A stretch of 19,838 nt of DNA from Prevotella sp. CAG:924 (lineage in GTDB: Bacteria; Bacteroidota; Bacteroidia; Bacteroidales; Bacteroidaceae): the NCBI GenBank assembly GCA_000431975.1, contig HF988498.1, forward strand, positions 1,626 through 21,463. The letters run 5' to 3'. This document shows, in pieces, positions 13,525 through 19,838 of this stretch (the first letter of the stretch is position 1; each line of letters opens with the position of its first letter). The notes under the pieces were generated by a model that worked only from the letters and a program-made list of their open reading frames with translations, searched no databases and was not told the DNA's origin. A program made the translations under genes and the position numbers.

Positions 13525-14328
13525 ATGATAAGGAAAATAGTTTTAATTATATGGTTATGCGTTCAAAGCCTCTCGCTTCTGGCCGATGACAACAGGGCCG
13601 AACTGGAGGTGTTCTACCGTCTTACTTATGAGACCGACACGGTCAGGCATCGTGCGGTAGATGCTGTGGTCGTGCTGCGTACCAATCAGCGCAAGTCGCT
13701 GTTCTATGGACAGGCATGTTTTGAGAAAGACTCTCTCACGGACAATGCCCGGGGACCGCAGGATTACGATGCGATCAATGACAGTATCCGTTCCAAATAC
13801 GGCCGGGTGACGATGAGGGATTATGTATTGAAGGACTTTGCGGCACACTCCTTAGACTTTTATGGTACGGTGATGGGTGTATGTAAATACACGGAACCGA
13901 TTCCCGAATTTTCCTGGAAGCTATTGGAGGTAACGAAGAAGATCGGCGGGCATGAATGTCAGAAGGCGGAATGTCACTACATGGGGCGCACCTATGTGGC
14001 ATGGTTCGCCCCTGACATCCCCATCAGTGACGGCCCTTGGAAATTTTGCGGTCTGCCGGGACTTGTCCTTGAGGTGTCCGACTTGTCCAACCAGTATGTA
14101 TTCACCTTCCTGGGCATGAGTCCCTGCAGGGGTGAGATAGCCGTGCCGGTCATGGATGCGGTGAAGACCACAAAGGCTAAGTATCTGAAGATGAAGCAGC
14201 TGTCCATAGATGATCCTAATGCTTTTCTCGAGGGTGTCGCTGCGACATTGGGCATCAGGTCGGACAAAGTGCCCAAGAGGCACTTCTATTCCACAATGGA
14301 GCGCGTATGGGCCTTAGACGAGAAATAG
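13525..14328 (+). CDS. GLPGLI family protein, second copy
   Basis: A 267-aa exported paralogue of the preceding protein. It has a signal peptide (MIRKIVLIIWLCVQSLSLLA) and the family motif as GPWKFCGLPGLVLEVSD (C175, GLPGLV at 176-181), preceded by PEFSWKLL, GGHECQKAEC and the WFAPDIP box. I use the ATG at 13525, directly after the previous stop (TAAGATG), rather than an upstream TTG that would overlap the first gene and put extra residues before the signal peptide. Its 3' end overlaps the barrel gene by 22 nt, so all three genes are transcriptionally and probably translationally coupled. Function is unknown; it presumably acts in the periplasm or at the cell surface together with the barrel. 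Confidence 0.88.
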   Translation: MIRKIVLIIWLCVQSLSLLADDNRAELEVFYRLTYETDTVRHRAVDAVVVLRTNQRKSLFYGQACFEKDSLTDNARGPQDYDAINDSIRSKYGRVTMRDYVLKDFAAHSLDFYGTVMGVCKYTEPIPEFSWKLLEVTKKIGGHECQKAECHYMGRTYVAWFAPDIPISDGPWKFCGLPGLVLEVSDLSNQYVFTFLGMSPCRGEIAVPVMDAVKTTKAKYLKMKQLSIDDPNAFLEGVAATLGIRSDKVPKRHFYSTMERVWALDEK

Positions 14329-16877
14329 TAATAGTGATCCTGTTGCTGCTGTCGTTTGTTCCGGCTGTTCACGGCCAGACTGTTGCGATCACAGGACGCA
14401 TTGTAGACAGGGATACCCAGAAGCCTGTCGGGGGCGCTACCGTGTCCATACGCAATGCCAAGAACGTGATACTGTACAGTACGTTTTCGACAGGAGAGGG
14501 CGTTTTCTCTCTTTCCGCTTCATCAAGTCTTGCGGAGGGCTGCATGCTCTGTGTGGGCAGCATGGGCTATGAGCCTGTGAGAGTAGTGCTGACAGGAAAG
14601 AGCCGGTACGACATTCAACTCCTGCCCAAGCCGTTCGAGATCAAGGATGTGTATGTGCGGCCTAAGAAAATTGTGCACCGCAACGATACGACGAGGTATC
14701 TCGTGTCGTCTTTTACCACGCAGAAGGACAGGACGATAGGCGATGTGCTGCGTAACATGCCGGGGATCGATGTGGCGAAGGACGGTACGGTGAGCTTCAA
14801 CGGAAAACATATCGATAAGTTTCTTATTGAGGGGCTGGACCTGTTTGACGGCCAATATAATTTGGCCACGGAGAATGTGTCGCACCGGATTATCTCCACC
14901 GTGGATATCTATGAGAATCAGCAGACGAAGAAAGCGTTCCGCGGCAAAGGCCACGATGACGAAACCATCCTGAACCTGCGGCTCAAAGATAAGGCGAAAG
15001 GACATTGGAGCGGCAATCTTGAAGCATCGGCAGGTTTGCCTGGCCTTTGGGAGGGAGAAATCTTCGACGCCTTACTCGCAGCAGGCCATCAGACCTCGGT
15101 GACTGCCAAGAGCAACAACAGCGGTAAGGACATAACGAGGGAAACCAAGACACTGACCTTGGATGAATATGCCAGTCTGTTGGGCGGCAGCAGCCTCAGA
15201 CCGCTGCTGGATGTGACGGCATCGACGCCTTCTTATCTCGATGACAGCCGTACCCGGCGGTCACGGGCTCATGTTTTTCATGTCGCCAATATCAGGAAAC
15301 TGTCAGATTATACCACACTCAGGTCGAAGTTGTATTATAATGACGACCGCAACATTGCCGATATAGACAATGACATTTCTTACTTCTTGACCGACAGCGT
15401 CTTTCACTATGCCACTACCGAGCATGAGATCGTCAATGACAGGGAACTGGGAGCATCGGTATCTGTAAAAACCGATAAGGAGAACGCCTACTTCTCCGAG
15501 GAGCTCAGGTATTCTTCCCAGTGGCAAAGAAATAAGGACGACATCGAAGGCAGCTACACCGGATCGGCATTGACCCATAGTGACATACACAAGATAGAGA
15601 ATCGTATGGAATATGTCATTCCCTGGGCAAGAAATTATCTCAGAATAGTCTCCGTCAACCGGTTAGGAATCATGCCGGAGCGGCTGTCACTGGGCGGGGA
15701 CAGTTGCATGCAGGAGAATATTGACCGCTACCATTTCTATTCTTCTACGATGCTGGACTATACCTATTCGTTAAAGAGATGGTCGCTGTCGGTCAATCTG
15801 GAAGAGAGATTCTTCGTGTCCAATCTTCACAACATCCTCCCTGCGGTATTATCCGCGAACAGCGCGATGCACAGCAGGACAAGCTATCTGGCGACAGTCG
15901 TGTGTCCGGAACTGGGCTATCGGTATCAGGGATTACGGTTGAAGCTGAAGCTGGGGACAAATGCCTGTCATTATATCGCCCCGGCAGTGGCGATGAAGGT
16001 ATATTTTAATCCTGAACTGAATGTCGATTGGCAGATTAACAGTACGTGGAAGATGATGTGCCGGGCTTCACTGGGAGAGACTGCGCCCGAGATGAGCCAG
16101 GTTCACGACCAACCGGTCATGACGGACTATCGCACCTACTATGTCCGGCCGGCCTGCTATGAGGGTGTGACAGCATGTTCTACGACTTTCGGACTGGCCT
16201 ATTCCGACTATGGCAACATGCTGTTTGTCAATGCCAGCGTGGGATATAACAGGAGCAACAATCATCAGGTGATGAGCAAGCAGCTGGAGCAGGATGTTGT
16301 GTGTTATTCGTGGATGAAAGACGATAATCGTGTGCGCAGAACGATGATTGCGGGCAATGTCAGCAAGCGGTTTGATGCCATCAAGAGTATGGTCAGTCTC
16401 AGATGTCTTTACCTCTACACGAACGCAAGTATCCTGCAGAATGACATCATGTCACCTTACAGTTCTCAAACTGTCAATACACAGTTGAAAGTCTCTTCTG
16501 ATCCGCTGTCATGGTTGAATGTGTCATACAGTCTTGCTTATGCCCGTCAGCTGTTGAAGATGGAGGCTTCCAGCTCTTCTTCTTATCACATCAACCAGCG
16601 CTTGCTGGTGACGGGATACCCTACCGACCGGATCAACGTATCCCTGCAGGCTGAGCATTATGTTTCTTCTCTCGGTGAGGGGAAGCCTAAGCAGGATGTA
16701 CTCTTTGACATTCTTTGCTCTTATCGGTTGGGGAAGGTGGATCTTTCACTGTCGTGCAAGAACATCCTGAACCAGCGTTATTATTACCAGACGGCTTATT
16801 CGGATATCAGCGAGTCGGTCACTAAGTATATGCTGAGGGGTAGAAACATCATGGCCGGGGTCACATTGTATTTCTAA
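14307..16877 (+). CDS. Outer-membrane beta-barrel, TonB-receptor-like with carboxypeptidase-regulatory-like domain
   Basis: An 856-aa outer-membrane protein. A signal peptide (residues 1-23, ending HGQ) is followed by a carboxypeptidase-regulatory-like beta-sandwich (about 26-110: GRIVDRDTQKPVGGATVSI). Next comes a plug-like domain (about 118-225: GDVLRNMPGIDVAKDGTVSF, then FLIEG and VDIYEN). The rest alternates short beta strands and ends in the aromatic C-terminal strand MAGVTLYF, as outer-membrane barrels do. It is of the type annotated as TonB-dependent receptor or outer-membrane beta-barrel family protein; no TonB box was recognised. Its plug-barrel junction itself contains GLPGL (residues 243-247). 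It overlaps the second GLPGLI gene by 22 nt. There is no SusD partner, so it is not a standard glycan-uptake pair. The cargo or partner is unknown, with the GLPGLI proteins as the obvious candidates. Confidence 0.87.
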   Translation: MGLRREIVIVILLLLSFVPAVHGQTVAITGRIVDRDTQKPVGGATVSIRNAKNVILYSTFSTGEGVFSLSASSSLAEGCMLCVGSMGYEPVRVVLTGKSRYDIQLLPKPFEIKDVYVRPKKIVHRNDTTRYLVSSFTTQKDRTIGDVLRNMPGIDVAKDGTVSFNGKHIDKFLIEGLDLFDGQYNLATENVSHRIISTVDIYENQQTKKAFRGKGHDDETILNLRLKDKAKGHWSGNLEASAGLPGLWEGEIFDALLAAGHQTSVTAKSNNSGKDITRETKTLTLDEYASLLGGSSLRPLLDVTASTPSYLDDSRTRRSRAHVFHVANIRKLSDYTTLRSKLYYNDDRNIADIDNDISYFLTDSVFHYATTEHEIVNDRELGASVSVKTDKENAYFSEELRYSSQWQRNKDDIEGSYTGSALTHSDIHKIENRMEYVIPWARNYLRIVSVNRLGIMPERLSLGGDSCMQENIDRYHFYSSTMLDYTYSLKRWSLSVNLEERFFVSNLHNILPAVLSANSAMHSRTSYLATVVCPELGYRYQGLRLKLKLGTNACHYIAPAVAMKVYFNPELNVDWQINSTWKMMCRASLGETAPEMSQVHDQPVMTDYRTYYVRPACYEGVTACSTTFGLAYSDYGNMLFVNASVGYNRSNNHQVMSKQLEQDVVCYSWMKDDNRVRRTMIAGNVSKRFDAIKSMVSLRCLYLYTNASILQNDIMSPYSSQTVNTQLKVSSDPLSWLNVSYSLAYARQLLKMEASSSSSYHINQRLLVTGYPTDRINVSLQAEHYVSSLGEGKPKQDVLFDILCSYRLGKVDLSLSCKNILNQRYYYQTAYSDISESVTKYMLRGRNIMAGVTLYF

Positions 16878-17132
16878 TGTCCATGACCGGCGGGGGACGT
16901 TTGCCGACGGACACGTGCCCTGTCATCCCTTTGGCCACACACAACCGGTCATGAGACATGTGGACAGTTCGGTTGGTTGCGCTGGGTTGGGGCTGATGCC
17001 CGGGATGGAGAGGGAGGTGGAAGGGCGTGTTCAGGGGCGGACATGGTTGGGACTGCATGTTATGTGGCTTCAATCTATGTCCTAATTTTATCTTCTTCCT
17101 GTATATTGTCAGTGATTGTACTGTATTTTTAT
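16878..17132. other. GC-rich spacer between barrel gene and mntP
   Basis: No credible gene. The 76-codon open frame here starts with TTG and runs into mntP. The stretch holds a long inverted repeat (16882-16953) and then a run of G-tracts on the plus strand (GGG or GGGG near 16984, 16989, 17002, 17012, 17023 and 17034). The last part turns AT-rich ahead of the mntP promoter. Confidence 0.5.
16882..16953. repeat. Inverted repeat after the barrel gene
   Basis: CATGACCGG (16882-16890) and CCGGTCATG (16945-16953) are perfect 9-bp inverted repeats separated by 54 nt, 5 nt past the barrel stop codon. There is no T-run, so a rho-independent terminator is not supported. It could be a 3' stability hairpin. 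Confidence 0.5.
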
Positions 17133-17140
17133 TACCTTTG
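17133..17140 (+). promoter_or_regulatory. -7 promoter element of mntP
   Basis: TACCTTTG matches TAnnTTTG and lies 54 nt upstream of the mntP ATG. No TTTG is seen at the normal -33 distance. The short leader leaves no room for a yybP-ykoY manganese riboswitch downstream of this promoter. Confidence 0.65.
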
Positions 17141-17194
17141 CACCAGCAAAAATCCTGCTCCTTCTATGGCGCGTGTGAATATTAATCGGATACG

Positions 17195-17770
17195 ATGGGT
17201 ATATTAGACATTTTCTTTCTTTCCCTGGCATTGGCCATGGACTGCTTCTCCGTTTCCATTGTCAGTGGAGTGATCATGCGCAGGTATGTCCTGACGGTCA
17301 TATTACGTATGGCATTTCTCTTTGGTCTTTTTCAGGCGATGATGCCGTTTATAGGTTGGCTGGCCACCAGCTATTTCAGTCATTATCTGGAATCGGTGGA
17401 TCATTGGATAGCCTTTGGCCTGCTGGCTTTCCTTGGTGGTAAGATGATAAGGGACTCATTTAAAGGTGAGGAAGAAGAGCATTTCGATCCGACACGCCTC
17501 AGCAATCAGTTGTTGTTTGCCGTAGCCACGAGCATAGATGCCCTGGCAGTAGGCATCTCCTTTGCCTGTCTGGGCTATAAGAGCATGGACCGTCTTTCCC
17601 TGCCTCTTCTTGTCATCGGCGTGTGCTCGTTTGTCATGTCGGTTCTCGGCAATGTGCTGGGTGTGATGTTCGGAAAATCAATCATGAAGAGAATGAAACC
17701 GGAGCTGGCGGGAGGCGTTGTCTTGCTGCTGATCGGTTTCCGCATACTTTACGAACATCTGTTCTGTTAG
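17195..17770 (+). CDS. mntP: Manganese efflux pump MntP
   Basis: A 191-aa inner-membrane exporter of Mn2+ that protects against manganese excess. The protein is two homologous halves of three transmembrane helices each. Each half carries the family acidic motif: A14-M-D16-C-F-S-V-S in helix 1 and A-T-S-I-D115-A-L-A-V-G in helix 4; the aspartates are the expected metal-binding residues. The loop between halves is acidic (KGEEEEHFDP). Length and helix pattern are normal for MntP (DUF204). It has its own promoter and is followed by a strong hairpin terminator. In many bacteria mntP is under a manganese riboswitch or MntR; neither a riboswitch nor a clear operator is visible here. Confidence 0.95.
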   Translation: MGILDIFFLSLALAMDCFSVSIVSGVIMRRYVLTVILRMAFLFGLFQAMMPFIGWLATSYFSHYLESVDHWIAFGLLAFLGGKMIRDSFKGEEEEHFDPTRLSNQLLFAVATSIDALAVGISFACLGYKSMDRLSLPLLVIGVCSFVMSVLGNVLGVMFGKSIMKRMKPELAGGVVLLLIGFRILYEHLFC

Positions 17771-17825
17771 TCTGGGGCACCTGCAATGGAAGAGAATATG
17801 TTTTAAGGTGTGGCATCCTATACGC

Positions 17826-17880
17826 AATCGGCCCGCCGCATTCCATATATATAAGGATGCGGCGGGCCGATTATATTTTT
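17826..17880 (+). terminator. Strong terminator between convergent mntP and DASS genes
   Basis: A perfect 16-bp GC-rich stem (17826-17841 with 17857-17872) closes an AT-rich 15-nt loop and is followed on the plus strand by ATATTTTTA. It ends the mntP transcript 55 nt after its stop. The same stem lies 24 nt beyond the stop of the leftward symporter gene and may help stop that transcript too, though the minus strand lacks a T-run. Confidence 0.88.
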
Positions 17881-17896
17881 ATCTTGAGGTGGCCGG

Positions 17897-19363
17897 TTAG
17901 AATATGCCGAGCTTACCCATGACAATCAGTACGGAGAAGCCGATGACCATGCCAATGATACCGATGACCAGACCCGTCTTGGCCATGTCCTTTTGCTGGA
18001 TGAGGCCCGTAGAGAAGGCGATGGCATTGGGAGGGGTAGAGATTGGTAACGTCATGGCACAGGAGGCAGCGACAGCGATGCCGATGAGGACTGTCGATGT
18101 GCCGCCGATGATATCCAGCTTGTCACCCATACCGGCACAGACAACGCTCAGGATAGGAATGAGCAGGGCTGCCGTAGCCGTGTTGCTGATGAAGTTGGAG
18201 AGGGCGTAGCATACAAGTCCTGCGATGAGGAGAATTACGATGGGGCTCCATTCTCCGAAGGGGATGGCCTTGATGGCAGTCTCTGCGAGACCGGTTCCGT
18301 TCATGGCCAGACCGAGGGCGAAGCCGCCGGCAACCATCCAGATCACGCCCCAGTCAATCTCTTGCAGGTCCTTGGCTGTGATGACCCCCGTAAAGGCGAA
18401 GACGGCGATGGGCAGCATGGCGGTGGTGTTGGCATTGATGCCGAGCTGCTTACCGAAGATCCATAGGAGAATTGTGACAGCGAAGGTGACGCCTACCACG
18501 ACGGTGCGCCAGTTGCGGTGCATGTCACCTTCGATTTCCAAATGGATGGTTTTCTGCTTGAAGGGGAAGAAATGACGGAGCACGAACCATGAGATAATCA
18601 ATAGAATGATCACCATGGGTGCCATCACCAACATCCATTGTCCGAAGCTGATATCCATGTTCAGGCCATTAGGATCGTTGAGCACTTTATAGGCGAAGGC
18701 GTTAGGAGGCGTGCCGATAGGGGTACCCATGCCGCCAAGATTGGCACCGATGGGGATGGACATCGTCAGGGCGATGCGTCCTTTGCCGTTGGCCGGCAGT
18801 GCCTTGAATACCGGAGTAAGGAACGTCAGCATCATGGCAGCCGTGGCCGTATTGGAGATGAACATCGAGAAGATGCCGGTGATGAGCATAAAGCCCAGCA
18901 ATACGTTCTCGCTCTTCGTACCGAAGGGCTTGATCATCGTCTTGGCCATCCATACGTCAAGGCCTGACTTCGTGGCTGCTATGGCGAGGATGAAGCCGCC
19001 AAGGAAAAGGATGATCGTCGGGTCGGCAAAGCAGGCCATGATACCTACCGAGTCGAGCAGTTGGCCATACTCACCGCCGTTGCCTTGCAGGAATTTAAAC
19101 GATGAGTCGCTCACGCAGAAGAGTAGTACGAAGATGATGGTGACGGACGTAGCCCACGAGGGTATGGCTTCGGTGAGCCATAACATCACGGCCATGACGA
19201 AGATGGCGATGACGCGTTGTTGTACCACCGTCAGACCGTCAATGCCAAATACGGTGATGGGAAGGTTCCAGACGATAAGGGTAACGATGGCGGTGATGAG
19301 AAACATCAACGCCTTTTTCCGGTTTAAGTCGCCTGTAAGTGCTTTCTTAATGTTTTCTTGCAT
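17897..19363 (-). CDS. DASS/SLC13-family sodium:anion (dicarboxylate) symporter
   Basis: A 488-aa inner-membrane transporter of the divalent anion:sodium symporter family (relatives: VcINDY, CitT, SdcS), which bring in succinate, fumarate, malate, citrate or related anions with Na+. The inverted-repeat architecture is plain: two SNT substrate/Na+ motifs in near-identical context, S170-N-T172 (FISNTATAAMM) and S393-N-T395 (FISNTATAALL), each followed by a TPPNA element (residues 218-222 and 443-447). About 11-12 hydrophobic spans cover the protein. All motif residues are intact and the length is normal. It stands alone with its own -7 element. A C4-dicarboxylate would fit the succinate metabolism of Prevotella-type bacteria, but the substrate is inferred. 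Confidence 0.92.
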   Translation of the reverse strand: MQENIKKALTGDLNRKKALMFLITAIVTLIVWNLPITVFGIDGLTVVQQRVIAIFVMAVMLWLTEAIPSWATSVTIIFVLLFCVSDSSFKFLQGNGGEYGQLLDSVGIMACFADPTIILFLGGFILAIAATKSGLDVWMAKTMIKPFGTKSENVLLGFMLITGIFSMFISNTATAAMMLTFLTPVFKALPANGKGRIALTMSIPIGANLGGMGTPIGTPPNAFAYKVLNDPNGLNMDISFGQWMLVMAPMVIILLIISWFVLRHFFPFKQKTIHLEIEGDMHRNWRTVVVGVTFAVTILLWIFGKQLGINANTTAMLPIAVFAFTGVITAKDLQEIDWGVIWMVAGGFALGLAMNGTGLAETAIKAIPFGEWSPIVILLIAGLVCYALSNFISNTATAALLIPILSVVCAGMGDKLDIIGGTSTVLIGIAVAASCAMTLPISTPPNAIAFSTGLIQQKDMAKTGLVIGIIGMVIGFSVLIVMGKLGIF

Positions 19364-19395
19364 TTTATAGGCTTATGTTTGGTTTTACGATATTG

Positions 19396-19403
19396 CAAAT
19401 TTA
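19396..19403 (-). promoter_or_regulatory. -7 promoter element of the DASS gene
   Basis: TAAATTTG on the minus strand matches TAnnTTTG and lies 32 nt upstream of the symporter start. A TTTG occurs 23 nt further upstream, slightly more than the usual 19-21 nt spacing. Confidence 0.6.
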
Positions 19404-19505
19404 CATCATTTTCTGAAAAAGGCAAGCAAAAGCTGGATTATTTTTGGTATTACACCCAAAGACCGATTGGTTCAGAGAGCTAGACGGTCTTCCGTATGTC
19501 CTTAG

Positions 19506-19838
19506 ACACTCGAATTTATATCTGTAGATCTTTCAAATGATTCCCGACTTGTATTTTCCCCTGTAACCAAGGTCAATTGTCTCTTGGAATTAAAGCCCTT
19601 ACCTGGAACAGGTGGAACGGTTAACCGGGCAAAAATCAAAGTGCCGGCAGGTGACAGAGGATACAGAGGCAATCAGAAAATTAACGGCACAAAGATGATG
19701 ATTCCCGATGTACTCAGGAAATCAAACAGCCGTTATCAGAAGCTGAGAAAACGTAAGCTCTTCTGCAAGCGTGCCGGTATGGAACCGACAATAGGTCACT
19801 TAAGGTCAGATTACCGGTTGGGCCGCAACTTTTATAAG
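19506..19838 (+). pseudogene. IS5-type transposase fragment, frameshifted and cut by the window edge
   Basis: The 3' part of an insertion-sequence DDE transposase. From 19641 the frame reads VPAGDRGYRGNQKINGT, then FCKRAGMEPTIGHLRSDYRL and GRNFYK at the edge. This is the C-terminal catalytic region of IS5-type transposases common in Bacteroidales, with the second Asp in GDRGY and the catalytic Glu in MEPTIGHL. Upstream, EQVERLTGQK is found in the neighbouring frame (19606-19635) and joins the downstream frame only through a -1 shift at an A5 run (19631-19635). Further upstream the reading is not recognisable and a stop lies at 19503-19505, so most of the transposase is missing or decayed. No terminal inverted repeat could be identified. 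The element may continue past the window; its last residues and stop are not visible. Confidence 0.75.

Noticed and set aside
16977..17207. 76-codon open frame running into mntP
   Set aside because: Starts with TTG in a G-rich spacer, overlaps the mntP start, and crosses the mntP promoter; its hydrophobic part comes from AT-rich promoter DNA.
1..19838. CRISPR array, tRNA or rRNA genes
   Set aside because: No regularly spaced repeats, no cloverleaf with a TTCGA-type loop and acceptor pairing, and no rRNA-like sequence were found on reading both strands; a covariance-model scan would be needed to exclude small structured RNAs.

Overview
The window looks like a chromosomal segment of a Bacteroidota bacterium, most likely a Prevotella-type Bacteroidales; the genus is an inference. 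The signs are the Bacteroidota promoter signature (TTTG, 19-20 nt spacer, TAnnTTTG) found repeatedly in front of genes, the scarcity of Shine-Dalgarno sequences, GLPGLI-family proteins, a CarboxypepD-reg/TonB-receptor-like barrel, a DUF1848 protein, and HU fused to a membrane anchor. About 19 coding units, two of them broken, fill most of the sequence.

Layout. 1-322: no confident gene, ending in a terminator for a leftward 57-aa lipoprotein gene (323-496). 497-839: divergent promoter region. 840-3322: mtaB (tRNA methylthiotransferase) followed by a GT2 glycosyltransferase. 3510-4148: a DedA-family membrane protein with its own promoter and terminator. 4397-5029 (minus): an HD-domain phosphohydrolase. 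5057-5369: a decayed duplicate of the menA promoter and 5' end. 5424-6347: a DUF1848 radical-SAM-like protein. 6583-7575: intact menA. 7637-11813: ftsY, rimO, an HU gene, and a 515-aa HU protein carrying a transmembrane segment and a C-terminal LysM-like domain, all tightly packed. 11814-12443: terminator and a long AT-rich intergenic region. 12444-16877: a tiny lipoprotein gene, two tandem GLPGLI-family genes and an outer-membrane barrel gene. 17195-17770: mntP. 17897-19363 (minus): a DASS/SLC13 anion symporter. 19506-19838: a broken IS5-type transposase running off the window edge.

How the genes work together. Most of the window is housekeeping: tRNA and ribosomal protein S12 methylthiolation (mtaB, rimO), membrane targeting (ftsY), menaquinone synthesis (menA), manganese export (mntP) and dicarboxylate-type uptake. 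Two regions stand out. The HU / HU-TM-LysM pair encodes, by its domain order, a candidate physical link from the nucleoid across the inner membrane to peptidoglycan. The lipoprotein / GLPGLI / GLPGLI / barrel set is a compact secreted-plus-outer-membrane module of unknown function. In addition, the DUF1848 gene sits between two direct copies of the menA promoter, the upstream copy having lost its coding function but kept a nearly perfect promoter.

All calls come from reading the sequence by eye. No database or structure search was run.
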